Shown here piece by piece: positions 36,705-46,377 of a stretch of 64,000 nt of DNA (position 1 is its first letter; the number at the start of each line of letters is the position of its first letter). Source of the DNA: Rhodanobacteraceae bacterium (GTDB taxonomy: Bacteria > Pseudomonadota > Gammaproteobacteria > Xanthomonadales > SZUA-5). The position numbers and the translations under genes were made by a program. The notes beneath the pieces were generated by a model, which did no database searches, had not been told where the DNA came from, and worked only from the letters and a program-made list of their open reading frames with translations. The stretch lies in NCBI GenBank assembly GCA_016713135.1, contig JADJPR010000003.1, positions 124,001 to 188,000 of the forward strand, read 5' to 3'.

Positions 36705-36790
36705 CCCGGCGGTACGCGCGCCAGCGCGTTCCCCGGGTACTTGCGGCAGGTGCGCCGGCGGTGAATCGCTGCGCGATACACCGCCCTACG
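36701..36790. repeat. Two GTAG-headed REP palindromes in inverted orientation
   Basis: GTAGCCCGGCGGTACGCGCG with the returning arm CCCCGGGTAC (36701-36740), and on the minus strand GTAGGGCGGTGTATCGCGCA with GCGATTCACCGCC (36789-36755). Heads point outward at both ends. The TAG of the first head is the crcB stop, and the TAG of the second is the stop of the converging kinase gene, so the REPs fill the entire gap. Confidence 0.75.
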
Positions 36791-37793
36791 CGGATCGCGC
36801 CCGCGTCAGGTCCACGCCGTGCGTGATCTTCTCCAGCCACTGGCCGAAGGGCGCCAGTTCGCCGTAGCGCTCGCAGACGGCGAGGGTGTAGTCGAGCACC
36901 AAAGGCAGGTCGCCCAGGTACCCGGACTTGCCGTCGCGGTAGTTCAGCCGGGCGAAGATGCCGAGCACCTTGAGGTGGCGCTGCAGGCCCATCCAGTCGA
37001 ACCAGCGGCGCCAGCGGGTGGTGCCCACCTGCACCAGTCCGGCCTCCACCGCGCGCAGCCGGTATTGCTCGACCCAGCCGTAGACCCGCGCGAGCGGCCA
37101 CTGGATGTAGCAGTCCTTCAGCAGCGAGACCAGGTCGTAGGTCAGCGGGCCGAGCACCGCGTCCTGGAAATCGATGATCCCGGGATTGGCCCCGGGGACG
37201 ATCATCAAGTTGCGCGAATGGTAGTCGCGGTGCACGAAAGCCACCGGCTGCTCGGCGGCGCTGTTCAGCAGCCGCTGCATGGTGCTCTCGATCACATCGG
37301 TCTGGTCGCAACTGGCCTCGAAGCCGAGGTGGCGGCGCAGGAACCAGGTCTCGAACAGCTCCATCTCGGTGGTCAGCCGCTGCGCGTCGTAGGCGGGCAG
37401 TCCGGTCGTGTCCACCCGCGTCTGCATCGTGAGCATCGCCGCGAGCGCGTCGCCATAGAGCGCCTCGACCGTGCCATCGTTCAACTCGGGCAGGTAGGTG
37501 CGCACGCCGAGGTCCGACAGCAGCAGGAAGCCCCGCGCGCGGTCCTGGGCAATTACTTCAGGCGCGTTCAGCCCCGCCGCGCGGATGCGCCCGGCGATGT
37601 CGATGAATGGACCGACATCTTCCTTGTCCGGCGGCGCATTCATCACGATGTAGCTGGCGCCCGCGCTATGCACCCGCCAGTAGCTGCGGAAGCTGGCATC
37701 GGCTGAAGCCGCCGCCGGCGCGCTGTCGAGCGTGCCGAGATGCGACTGGGCGAAGGCGGCGAGGGCGGAGAGGCGGTCTGCGGTGAGGCTCAT
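36786..37793 (-). CDS. Aminoglycoside-phosphotransferase-like sugar kinase (AmgK-like)
   Basis: A 335-residue kinase of the APH fold: catalytic loop FVHRDYHSRNLMI and metal-binding IIDFQDAVLGPLTYDL. The N-terminus (SFRSYWRVHSAGASYIVMNAP) and length match AmgK, the anomeric MurNAc/GlcNAc kinase of the peptidoglycan recycling bypass described in Pseudomonas. The nucleotidyltransferase MurU, often its neighbour, is not in the window, so the substrate is inferred from sequence only. Choline or another alcohol is a less likely alternative. Confidence 0.75.
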   Translation of the reverse strand: MSLTADRLSALAAFAQSHLGTLDSAPAAASADASFRSYWRVHSAGASYIVMNAPPDKEDVGPFIDIAGRIRAAGLNAPEVIAQDRARGFLLLSDLGVRTYLPELNDGTVEALYGDALAAMLTMQTRVDTTGLPAYDAQRLTTEMELFETWFLRRHLGFEASCDQTDVIESTMQRLLNSAAEQPVAFVHRDYHSRNLMIVPGANPGIIDFQDAVLGPLTYDLVSLLKDCYIQWPLARVYGWVEQYRLRAVEAGLVQVGTTRWRRWFDWMGLQRHLKVLGIFARLNYRDGKSGYLGDLPLVLDYTLAVCERYGELAPFGQWLEKITHGVDLTRARSA

Positions 37794-37812
37794 CGTATCT
37801 GCCGGGTATGGA

Positions 37813-37972
37813 AGCTGTTTTCTTGTCCGCAAAGGACGCAAAGGACGCAAAGGAAAGCAGAGAACTTATCCGGGCAGTTGCCATGTGGGCCACTTTCCGC
37901 GAGATCCGACGCGACCATCGCCAACTCGGCTCTTCTTGGCGTCCTTTGCGTCCTTTGCGGACAAAAAGAAGC
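37813..37972. repeat. Palindromic tandem-unit island, AAAGGACGC type
   Basis: Left arm 37813-37854 (AGCTGTTTTCTTGTCCGCAA, then AGGACGCAAAGGACGCAAAGG); right arm 37935-37972 (TTCTTGGCGTCCTTTGCGTC, CTTTGCGGACAAAAAGAAGC). The core is about 80 bases. It occupies the gap between the start of the kinase gene and the end of purC. Confidence 0.87.
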
Positions 37973-37983
37973 TCCCGGACTCC

Positions 37984-38868
37984 TCACGCCGTCAGCAACC
38001 TCAACGCCTCCTCGTACTTCGCCCGCGTGCCTTCGATGATCTCGGGCGGGATGCGCGGACCGGGGGCGGTCTTGTTCCAGTCCAGCGTTTCCAGGTAGTC
38101 GCGCACGAACTGTTTGTCGAAGGACGGCGGGTTGCGTCCGGGCTGCCACTCGGCGGCAGGCCAGAAGCGCGAGGAATCCGGGGTCAGGATCTCGTCCATC
38201 ACGCGCAGGGTGCCGTCCTCGTCCAGGCCGAATTCGAACTTGGTGTCGGCGATGATGATTCCGCGCGCCGCGGCGTGCCTGCGGGCGTGGTCGTACAGCG
38301 CCAGGGTGGCTGCGCGCACGCGCTCGGCGAGGTCGGCGCCGACCAGTTCCACCGCGCGGTCGAAGCTGATGTTCTCGTCGTGGTCGCCCACCGCGGCCTT
38401 GGTCGACGGGGTAAAGATCGGCTGCGGCAGTTCGCCGGCCATCTCGGTGCCCGCCGGCAGCGCGATGCCGCAGACGCTGCCTTTCTGCTGGTACTCCTTC
38501 CAGCCCGATCCGATCAGGTAGCCGCGCGCGATGCATTCCACCGGCACCGGTTTCAGCCGTTTGGCGACCACGCTGCGGCGGCGGTACAGCGCCGCGTCCA
38601 CGCCTTCCGGCAGCACACTGACCGGGTCGATGCCGGTCAGGTGGTTCGGGCAAATGCCCGCGGTCAGGTCGAACCAGAAATTCGACATCTGGGTCAGGAT
38701 CTCGCCCTTGCCGGGGATCGGATCGGGCAGGATCACGTCGAACGCGGAGAGGCGGTCGGTCGCGACCATCAGCAACTGGCCGTCGGGCAGCGCGTAGACA
38801 TCGCGCACCTTGCCGCGGTGGATCCGGGTCAGGCCGGGCAGGTGGGATTCGGAGAGCGTGGTGGTCAT
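37984..38868 (-). CDS. purC: Phosphoribosylaminoimidazole-succinocarboxamide synthase
   Basis: A 294-residue SAICAR synthetase of purine biosynthesis, ligating aspartate to CAIR with ATP. Diagnostic motifs: IHRGKVRDVYALPDGQLLMV, ATDRLSAFDVI, PVECIARGYLIGSGWKEY, and IADTKFEFGLDEDG. The longer form without the trailing PurE fusion is typical. It is nine bases downstream of hemL, so the two probably form a unit. Confidence 0.95.
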   Translation of the reverse strand: MTTTLSESHLPGLTRIHRGKVRDVYALPDGQLLMVATDRLSAFDVILPDPIPGKGEILTQMSNFWFDLTAGICPNHLTGIDPVSVLPEGVDAALYRRRSVVAKRLKPVPVECIARGYLIGSGWKEYQQKGSVCGIALPAGTEMAGELPQPIFTPSTKAAVGDHDENISFDRAVELVGADLAERVRAATLALYDHARRHAAARGIIIADTKFEFGLDEDGTLRVMDEILTPDSSRFWPAAEWQPGRNPPSFDKQFVRDYLETLDWNKTAPGPRIPPEIIEGTRAKYEEALRLLTA

Positions 38869-38877
38869 GGCAGGGCT

Positions 38878-40161
38878 TCAGGCGATCTCGGCGAAGGCCT
38901 CGGCGGCCACGCGCAGGGTTTCGGCGATGATCGCTTCGTCGTGGGCGCTGGAAGTGAAGCCGGCCTCGTAGGCGCTCGGCGCGAAGTACACGCCGCGCTT
39001 GAGGCAGGCGTGGAAGAAGCGCTTGAAGGCCTCGATGTCGCAGGCTTGCGCGGCGGCGAAGCTGGTCACCTGCGAGGCCTGGGTGAAGAAGAAGCCGAAC
39101 ATGCCGCCGATTGCGACCGTGTGCAGCGGGACGCCGGCCGCCCGCGCCGCGTCTTCCAGGCCCTTGCACAGGGCCTGGGTGCGCGCCGACAGCGTCTCGA
39201 AGAAGCCCGGTTCCTGGATCAGTTTGAGGTTGGCCAGGCCCGCAGCCATCGCCACCGGATTGCCGCTCAGCGTGCCGGCCTGGTACACCGGGCCGAGCGG
39301 GGCGATGCGCTCCATGATCTCGCGCTTGCCGCCGTAGGCACCCACCGGCATGCCGGCGCCGATCACCTTGCCGAAGGTGGTCAGGTCCGGGGTCACGCCG
39401 TAGATCGATTGCGCGCCGCCGAGCGCCACGCGGAAGCCGGTCATCACCTCATCGACGATGAACACCGAGCCGTACTCGTCGCACAGGCTGCGCAGGCCTT
39501 CGAGGAAGCCGGGGACGGGCGCGATCATGTTCATGTTGCCGGCGATCGGCTCGACGATCACCGCGGCGATCTCGTTGCCGACCTCCTTGAAGATCGCGCG
39601 CACCTGGTCGAGGTCGTTGAAGTCGGCAGTGATGGTCAGGTCCGCCAGCGCCTTGGGCACGCCCGGCGAATTCGGCAGGCCGAGGGTGAGCACGCCGCTG
39701 CCGGCCTTGACCAGGAACGAGTCGCCGTGGCCGTGGTAGCAGCCGGCGAACTTCAGGATGCGCTCGCGCCCGGTGTAGCCGCGCGCCAGGCGGATCGCCG
39801 ACAGGCAGGCCTCGGTGCCCGAGGACACGAAGCGCACCAGGTCCACGCTCGGCACCAGCTTGATGATCTCGGCGGCGAGTTCGGTTTCCAGCGGATTCGG
39901 GCAGCCATAGCTCATGCCGATCGCTGCCATCTCCTGCACCGCCTTGACCACCGCCGGGTGCGAATGCCCGGCGATCATCGGCCCCCAGGAGCCGATGTAG
40001 TCGATGTAGCGATTGCCCTCGACGTCCCACAGGTAAGGACCCTGCGCCCGCGCGACGAAGAAGGGCTCGCCGCCGACCTGCTTGAACGCGCGCACCGGCG
40101 AATTGACGCCGCCGGGAATGACCGCCTGGGCGGCGAGGAAGGTTTCGTGGTTGGTGGGCAT
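38878..40161 (-). CDS. hemL: Glutamate-1-semialdehyde 2,1-aminomutase
   Basis: A 427-residue PLP enzyme producing 5-aminolevulinate in the C5 haem pathway. The PLP lysine is in DLTTFGKVIGAGMPVGAYGG; IVDEVMTGFRVALGG and the N-terminal VIPGGVNSPVRAFK are typical. The start at 40161 (MPTNHETF) excludes an in-frame upstream extension. hemB, the next enzyme of the pathway, is encoded at 51 kb in this window. Confidence 0.95.
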   Translation of the reverse strand: MPTNHETFLAAQAVIPGGVNSPVRAFKQVGGEPFFVARAQGPYLWDVEGNRYIDYIGSWGPMIAGHSHPAVVKAVQEMAAIGMSYGCPNPLETELAAEIIKLVPSVDLVRFVSSGTEACLSAIRLARGYTGRERILKFAGCYHGHGDSFLVKAGSGVLTLGLPNSPGVPKALADLTITADFNDLDQVRAIFKEVGNEIAAVIVEPIAGNMNMIAPVPGFLEGLRSLCDEYGSVFIVDEVMTGFRVALGGAQSIYGVTPDLTTFGKVIGAGMPVGAYGGKREIMERIAPLGPVYQAGTLSGNPVAMAAGLANLKLIQEPGFFETLSARTQALCKGLEDAARAAGVPLHTVAIGGMFGFFFTQASQVTSFAAAQACDIEAFKRFFHACLKRGVYFAPSAYEAGFTSSAHDEAIIAETLRVAAEAFAEIA

Positions 40162-40194
40162 GGGCTTCGAAAAGGGTTCCTGGCTGAGAGCGTT

Positions 40195-40398
40195 GGTCCG
40201 CAAAGGACGCGAAGGACGCAAAGGAAAGCGGGAAGCGGGCGCAGGAGGCCGGCTGGTCTTGCGCAAATTACGAGATCAAGCCGCGGTGCGTACGCCGGTT
40301 GATCGTGCTGTGTCGTAATGGCAGCGCTGCGGGACGTCGAAGCCACACGCCACGGCAAGAATCGCTTTCTTTTGCGTCCTTCGCGTCCTTTGCGGACA
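40195..40398. repeat. Palindromic tandem-unit island, AAAGGACGC type with mirrored variant
   Basis: Left arm 40195-40230 (GGTCCGCAAAGGACGCGAAG then GACGCAAAGGAAAGCG); right arm 40363-40397 is the reverse complement with one or two mismatches in 35. The variant unit GAAGGACGC appears in both arms at matching positions. The core is about 130 bases without a gene. The island fills the hemL-SDR gap. Confidence 0.87.
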
Positions 40399-40413
40399 AA
40401 AATAGCTGGTTTC

Positions 40414-41229
<816 letters not shown>

Positions 41230-41290
41230 GGGGGCTCCGGTCGGGGATCGAGGGGGCGAATGCTAGCCGGGTTCGCCAAGTGAGCGGGCC

Positions 41291-41368
41291 GGTGTTGGTG
41301 TTGGTTGTAGGTGTTGGTAAAGGCCGGGAACCGGGCTTCGTCCAACACTAACAACCCGCACCAACACC
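41291..41368. repeat. Palindromic tandem-unit island, GGTGTT type
   Basis: Left arm 41291-41317 (GGTGTTGGTGTTGGTTGTAG then GTGTTGG); right arm 41342-41368 is the reverse complement with about four mismatches in 27. The core is 24 bases and contains CCGGGAACCGGG. The right edge is five bases from the stop codon of the LON-domain gene. The rest of the gap has no gene. Confidence 0.85.
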
Positions 41369-41372
41369 CGCT

Positions 41373-41975
41373 TCACCCCTCGGGTTCCTCACTCCTGAAC
41401 CGCGGCAACGCTTCAACGATCCGCTGCAGCCTCTCGTCCGCATCGGTGAGTTCCAGCAGTTGCTGCTTCTCGCCGAGGGTGAAGGGCAGCAATTCGGCGA
41501 GGCGGAAGCTCACCCAGCTGGCGTCGTCGAGTTGCGCCTTGGTCGGCTCGGGCGCGCCCTCGATCAGATTCAGGATGAGGTTTTCGGCGAGCGTGGCGAG
41601 CAGCGAGAACTGCGGCGGCAGCGGGCGGGTGGGTTCGTCCGGCCACAGGCTCAGGCGTCCGATCATCAGGCCGTCGTGGCGCGCGTGCGCGTGGTCGACA
41701 TGGAAGCGCTGCAGCCCGTTGCAGCGGATGCCCAGCAGGCCGTCGGGCATGGTGTAGAAATCGACGATCTGCGCCAGGGTGCCAATCGCCAGCGCCGAGG
41801 CAGTCTCGCCGGACTCGCGCCCGCGCAGCAGCAGGGTCACGCCAAACGGGCGGCCGTCGCGTGAGCAGTCGCGCACCATCGCCAGGTAGCGCGGCTCGAA
41901 GATGCGCAGCGCCAGCGTGCCGCCGGGATAGAGCACGGTCGACAGCGGGAACAGCGGGTATTCGCCGGGCTTCAC
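41373..41975 (-). CDS. LON substrate-binding-domain protein
   Basis: A 200-residue protein that is only the N-terminal LON domain: LFPLSTVLYPGGTLALRIFE, YLAMVRDC, FGVTLL, and GTLAQIVDFYTMPDGLLGI. Such stand-alone proteins lack the AAA+ and protease parts of Lon; their role is not settled. The start is GTG 41975, overlapping the mpl stop by four bases (GTGA), so it belongs to the mpl operon. Confidence 0.85.
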   Translation of the reverse strand: MKPGEYPLFPLSTVLYPGGTLALRIFEPRYLAMVRDCSRDGRPFGVTLLLRGRESGETASALAIGTLAQIVDFYTMPDGLLGIRCNGLQRFHVDHAHARHDGLMIGRLSLWPDEPTRPLPPQFSLLATLAENLILNLIEGAPEPTKAQLDDASWVSFRLAELLPFTLGEKQQLLELTDADERLQRIVEALPRFRSEEPEG

Positions 41976-43348
41976 GGCTGGCCCGCCTGCAGCCGCTGCA
42001 GCAACTGGCGCGAGGCGCCTTCGAAGCCGCCGTTGCTCATGAAGATCACGTGGTCCCCCGCGGCCAGGCGCGCCTGTACTGCGTCGAGCAGTGCCTTCAC
42101 CGAGGCGGCGACCTGCAGCCGTGCGCCGACCGGCGCCAGCGTCGCCGCGGCATCCCAGTTCAGCTCGGGACGCGCCAGCACGTGCACCGCGTCGGCCGCG
42201 TCGAAGGCCTGTGGCAGCGCCGCCGCATGCGCGCCCTGGCGCATCGAATTGCTGCGTGGCTCCATCACCGCCACCAGTCTCGCCGCGCCGATCCGCGCGC
42301 GCAGGCCGGCCAGCGTCGTCGCGATCGCCGTCGGGTGATGCGCGAAGTCGTCGTAGATCGCCACGCCGGCGGCACTTCCGACCAGCTCCAGCCGCCGCCG
42401 CACGCTGCCGAAACCCGCCAGCAGCGCCAGCGAGCGCGCCGGATCCAGGCCGACCGCAGCCGCCGCCGCGATGGCCGCGACCGCGTTGGCGACGTTGTGG
42501 CGCCCGGCCAGCGACCAGTGCGCCTCGCCGACAAGAGCGCCAAGATGCCACAACCGGAAGCGCGAGCCGTCGGCAGCGACCAGCTCGCCGCGCCAGTCCA
42601 GGTCCGAGGCATCCAGGCCGAAGCGTTCGACCGGGGTCCAGCAGCCCATCCGCAGGACTTCCGCCAGCGCCGCATCTTCGCCATTGACGATCAGCCGCCC
42701 GTTGCCGGGCACGATGCGCACGAGGTGGTGGAACTGGCGCTGGATCGCGGCAAGATCGGGGAAGATGTCGGCGTGGTCGTACTCCAGGTTGTTCAGGATT
42801 GCGACGGTCGGCCGGTAATGCACGAACTTGCTGCGCTTGTCGAAGAAGGCGGTGTCGTACTCGTCGGCCTCGATGACGAAGTCCTCGCCGCTCCCGAGGC
42901 GCGCCGAGACCGGGAAATCCTGCGGCACGCCGCCGATCAGGAAACCCGGATCGCGCCCCTGGCGGTCGAGCAGGTAGGCGAGCAGTGCGGTGGTGGTGGT
43001 CTTGCCGTGGGTGCCGGCCACCGCCAGCACGCGCCGCCGGTGCAACACCCGCCGCGCCAGCCATTCCGGGCCGCTGGTGTAGGGCAGGCGCTGGTCCAGC
43101 ACCTGTTCCACCGCCGGATTGCCGCGCGACATCGCATTACCGATCACCACCTCACGTGGTGGCGGATCCAGGTGCGCGGGCGAGTAGCCCTGCATCAGCG
43201 AGATGCCGAGCGCTTCGAGCTGGGTGCTCATCGGCGGGTAGACGTCGCGGTCACTGCCCGCCACTGCCAGTCCCGATTCGCGCGCGATCGCGGCGATTCC
43301 GCCCATGAATGTGCCGCAGATGCCCAGGATGTGGATGTCGGCGGTCAT
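41972..43348 (-). CDS. mpl: UDP-MurNAc:L-Ala-gamma-D-Glu-meso-DAP ligase
   Basis: A 458-residue Mur ligase for peptidoglycan recycling, joining the freed tripeptide to UDP-MurNAc. The N-terminal HILGICGTFMGGIAAIARES is Mpl-specific; the ATP loop is AVAGTHGKTTTTALLAYLLD; NLEYDHADIFPDL and YDDFAHHPTAIATTL complete the signature. Together with the AmgK-like kinase (36.8 kb) it suggests active cell-wall recycling. It overlaps its neighbours on both sides by four bases. Confidence 0.95.
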   Translation of the reverse strand: MTADIHILGICGTFMGGIAAIARESGLAVAGSDRDVYPPMSTQLEALGISLMQGYSPAHLDPPPREVVIGNAMSRGNPAVEQVLDQRLPYTSGPEWLARRVLHRRRVLAVAGTHGKTTTTALLAYLLDRQGRDPGFLIGGVPQDFPVSARLGSGEDFVIEADEYDTAFFDKRSKFVHYRPTVAILNNLEYDHADIFPDLAAIQRQFHHLVRIVPGNGRLIVNGEDAALAEVLRMGCWTPVERFGLDASDLDWRGELVAADGSRFRLWHLGALVGEAHWSLAGRHNVANAVAAIAAAAAVGLDPARSLALLAGFGSVRRRLELVGSAAGVAIYDDFAHHPTAIATTLAGLRARIGAARLVAVMEPRSNSMRQGAHAAALPQAFDAADAVHVLARPELNWDAAATLAPVGARLQVAASVKALLDAVQARLAAGDHVIFMSNGGFEGASRQLLQRLQAGQP

Positions 43349-43866
43349 TCGAGCGGGAACATCCGGGTGGCCAGTTCATTGCTGAGCATGAACAGCCCGA
43401 GCGACAGCGGCAAGGCGAACCAGAACTTCAGCGACAGCGCATGGCGCCAGATGTGGGCGTCGACCACGATGCTCCACAGCAGCAGCGAGAGAAAACCGAG
43501 TTGCAGGAACTGCACGCCGAAATCGACCGAATCGCTCGGCGAGCGCACCAGCGCCGCGGAGATCGGCAGCAGGATGAAGGTCAGCAGCACGCCGGTGGCA
43601 TACAGCGCGATGCCGGCCTGGATGAAGCGCGCCGTGCGCCGGAACAGGCTGAGCACCGCCCAGATCATCGCCACTCGCAGCATCACGCGGCCCAGAAGGG
43701 CGCCAAACAGCACCTCGCGACCGATCGCCTGCAGGTAGAGCACGCTGGAGATCAGGTCCAGCGCGATGAATTGCGCCAGCAGCCAGGGTGACGGCGGCGC
43801 GTCGGCCGGCGTGCCGCGCAGCTGCAGCAGATCGGTGGTCCAGCGCAGCAGGGCGATCGGGCTCAT
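43345..43866 (-). CDS. Multi-helix membrane protein of unknown function
   Basis: A 173-residue protein with about five hydrophobic helices (AQFIALDLISSVLYLQAIG; MLRVAMIWAVLSLF; LYATGVLLTFILLPISAAL; FLQLGFLSLLLWSIVVDA; FWFALPLSLGLFML). It is first in the unit with mpl and the LON-domain gene, overlapping mpl by four bases. The tandem helices resemble the YIP1-like arrangement, but I do not assign a family. Divergent from the tusA-like gene only 16 bases away. Confidence 0.65.
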   Translation of the reverse strand: MSPIALLRWTTDLLQLRGTPADAPPSPWLLAQFIALDLISSVLYLQAIGREVLFGALLGRVMLRVAMIWAVLSLFRRTARFIQAGIALYATGVLLTFILLPISAALVRSPSDSVDFGVQFLQLGFLSLLLWSIVVDAHIWRHALSLKFWFALPLSLGLFMLSNELATRMFPLE

Positions 43867-43881
43867 CGACTCTCGGGCATC

Positions 43882-44133
43882 ATGAGGGGCATGCAGGACG
43901 CGGACATTGCACCGGAGATTGTCGACGCGCGCGGGCTCTTCTGTCCGGAGCCGCTGGTGCTCGCGCGCCGGGCGCTCAAACAGCATGCCGCAGGCCGCGT
44001 GCTCGAAGTGTGGGCGACCGACCCGCTGGCCTCGCTGGACATCGAGGCGCTGTGCGCGCGCGGCGCCTGCGTGTACCTCGGATGCCGCAGCGACGGCGAC
44101 GGCATCATGCGCATCCGCATCGAGGCGCGCTGA
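43882..44133 (+). CDS. TusA/SirA-like sulfur-carrier protein
   Basis: An 83-residue protein with the TusA signature: VDARGLFCPEPLVLARRAL, including the reactive cysteine of CPxP, then VLEVWATDPLASLDIEALC. TusA proteins pass persulfide sulfur to tRNA thiolation and other acceptors. ATG 43882 is used; ATG 43891 is an alternative. It converges with adk, four bases apart. Confidence 0.88.
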   Translation: MRGMQDADIAPEIVDARGLFCPEPLVLARRALKQHAAGRVLEVWATDPLASLDIEALCARGACVYLGCRSDGDGIMRIRIEAR

Positions 44134-44136
44134 ATC

Positions 44137-44697
44137 TCAGCCCAGCGCGCGGACGATCCGCTCCAGGATTTCGTCGACCGAACCCTCGCCCGGCACCCGC
44201 ACCAGGGTGCCCTGTTGCTGGTAGTAGTCGATCACCGGGGCGGTCTGCTCGGTGTAGACGTTCAGGCGATTGGACACTGATTGGGGGTTGTCGTCCGCGC
44301 GCCCTTCGGCCTTGGCCCGCCCGGCCAGGCGCGCCAGCAGGGTTTCCTGGGCGACGTCCAACTGCAGCGCCTTGTCGACCGGCTGCTTCAGCCGCGCCAG
44401 CATGGCATCCAGTGCGCGTGCCTGCGCCAGGTTGCGCGGGTAGCCGTCGAGGATGAAGCCGGCGGCCACGTCCGGCTGGCCGAAGCGGTCTTCCAGCATG
44501 CCGAGGACGATCTCGTCCGACACCAGCGAACCCGCCTCCATCACCGCCTTGGCCTGCAGCCCCAGCGGCGTGCCGGCCGCCACCGCTGCGCGCAGGATCT
44601 CTCCGGTGGAGATGTGCGGCACCGCCAACCTGTTCTTCAGCAGCGTGGCCTGGGTTCCTTTGCCGGAACCGGGTGCACCCAGAAGTACGATGCGCAT
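44137..44697 (-). CDS. adk: Adenylate kinase, short-LID form
   Basis: A 186-residue enzyme interconverting AMP, ADP and ATP. P-loop GAPGSGKGTQATLL, AMP-binding HISTGEILRAAVAAGTPLG, and AGFILDGYPRNLAQA are clear; between about residues 120 and 140 the LID is short (RLAGRAKAEGRADDNP) without zinc cysteines. The 420-bp region upstream of adk up to pfp has no gene: it carries adk's promoter region (44698-44860, G-rich) and the repeat island below. Confidence 0.94.
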   Translation of the reverse strand: MRIVLLGAPGSGKGTQATLLKNRLAVPHISTGEILRAAVAAGTPLGLQAKAVMEAGSLVSDEIVLGMLEDRFGQPDVAAGFILDGYPRNLAQARALDAMLARLKQPVDKALQLDVAQETLLARLAGRAKAEGRADDNPQSVSNRLNVYTEQTAPVIDYYQQQGTLVRVPGEGSVDEILERIVRALG

Positions 44698-44864
44698 GCG
44701 ATTGATCTCGAGAAGCGTCGGCGAGGCTGCAGAGCTTGCCAGCGCGCCATTGTTAGGAAAAGACAAACGATGGTCGAACCTAGCGTGCCGCGCCGAAGGC
44801 TGTCAAACCGGTGGGGCGGGGCGGGGCGTGGGAGCGAGCGGGGCGCTGATCGAGGCCCGTTCCC

Positions 44865-45061
44865 GGTTGTGGGTTGTGGGTTCTGGGTTGTAGGCGGCAA
44901 AGCTCGAACGCCGCCGCACTGTGGGAGCCGACTCTGTCGGCGATCTTTCTCGCGGCCGCCCGCAGAAGGTCGCGGCTGAAGCCGCGCCCACTGGCTGCCG
45001 GCACGCCCGCGCTTGCCGCCCACAACCCACACCCAACCCACAACCCACAACCCACAACCGG
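44865..45061. repeat. Palindromic GGGTTGT island enclosing a REP pair
   Basis: Left arm 44865-44900 (GGTTGTGGGTTGTGGGTTCT ... GGCGGCAAAG); right arm 45012-45061 (CTTGCCGCCCACAACCCACA onward, about five units). The flanking GGCGGCAA/TTGCCGCC is mirrored too. Inside are two REPs facing each other: GTGGGAGCCGACTCTGTCGG at 44921-44940 and, on the minus strand, GTGGGCGCGGCTTCAGCCGC at 44991-44972. Confidence 0.87.
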
Positions 45062-45117
45062 CCCGATTGCCGCCCCGCCCGCAATTTGACACGCTAACGG
45101 ATCGACGGAGAAAGCCC

Positions 45118-46376
45118 ATGCCCGCGCCCAACCTGCTCTACGCCCAGTCCGGGGCGTCACCGCCACGATCAATGCGACGGCCTCTGCGGTGATCGAGACC
45201 GCGCGCAAGCACCCCGAGCGCATTGGCCGGGTGTATGCGGCGCGCAACGGGATCATCGGCGTGCTGCGCGAGGAGCTGATCGACACCCGCTTCGAGCGCG
45301 ATGCGGATATCCGCGCGCTGGCGCACACGCCGGGTGGGGCTTTCGGGTCCTGTCGCTTCAAGCTGAAGTCGCTGGAACAGGACCGTGCGCACTACCAGCG
45401 GCTGATCGATGTCTGCCGTGCGCACGACATCCGCTACTTCCTTTACAACGGCGGCAACGATTCGGCCGACACCTCGCTGAAGATCTCGCAGATCGCCGCC
45501 TCGCTGGGGCACGAATTGCATTGCATCGGCGTGCCGAAGACCATCGATAACGATCTCGCGCTGACCGATGTCTGCCCGGGTTTTGGCTCGGTCGCGAAAT
45601 ACGTCGCGGTTTCGACCCGCGAGGCCAGCCTCGACGTGCTCAGCATGGCCGAGTCCTCGACCAAGGTCTTCGTGCTCGAGGTGATGGGTCGACACGCCGG
45701 CTGGATTGCCGCCGCCGCCGGGCTGGCAGGCAGCCGCGAGGGCGATCCGCCGCACCTGATCCTGTTCCCCGAGGTGGCCTTCGACGAGGCGCGCTTCCTC
45801 GCGGCGGTCAAGGATGCGGTGGAACGCCATGGCTACTGCACCATCGTCGCCAGCGAGGGCGTACGCGGCGCGGATGGCAAGTTCCTCGCCGAAGCCGGCA
45901 CCCGCGATGCCTTCGGCCATGTGCAGCTGGGCGGTGTCGGGCCGCTGATCGCCGAGAAGGTGCGCGCGGCGCTCGGCTACAAGTACCACTGGGCGGTCGC
46001 AGACTATTTGCAGCGCTCGGCGCGGCACATCGCCAGCAAGACCGACCTGGCGATCAGCCGCAAGGTCGGCGTGGCCGCGGTCAAGCTGGCGCTGGCCGGC
46101 CAGAACGCGGTGATGCCGGTGGTCAAACGGCGCTCCAGCAAGCCCTATCGCTATGACATCGTGGCCCAGCCGCTGTCGGCCATCGCCAACCAGGAGCGCA
46201 AGATGCCGGCCAACTTCATCCGCGAGGATGGCTTCGGCATCACGCGCGCAGCACGTACCTATCTGGCACCCTTGGTCGAGGGCGAGGCCTATCCGCCGTA
46301 TGTGGACGGCCTGCCCGACTATGTGAAGCTGCGCAATCGCGCGGTGGCCAAGAAACTGCCCGACTACAAGGTGTGA
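45118..46376 (+). CDS. pfp: Pyrophosphate-dependent 6-phosphofructokinase, frameshifted near the start
   Basis: The protein begins at ATG 45118 (MPAPNLLYAQSG) and continues in another frame as GVTATINATASAVIETARKH; one base is missing in the G run at 45151-45154. The joined product is about 419 residues. GGNDSADTSLKISQIA has Asp where ATP-dependent enzymes have Gly, and GVPKTIDNDLALTD has the Lys typical of PPi-dependent enzymes. It interconverts fructose 6-phosphate and fructose 1,6-bisphosphate using PPi. GGAGAAAG precedes the ATG. hppA lies 1.4 kb downstream. Confidence 0.88.
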
Positions 46377-46377
46377 A

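Noticed and set aside
37732..40302. Long plus-strand open frame (856 codons) across purC and hemL
   Set aside because: Same reason: shadow of conserved minus-strand genes, running through two repeat arms.
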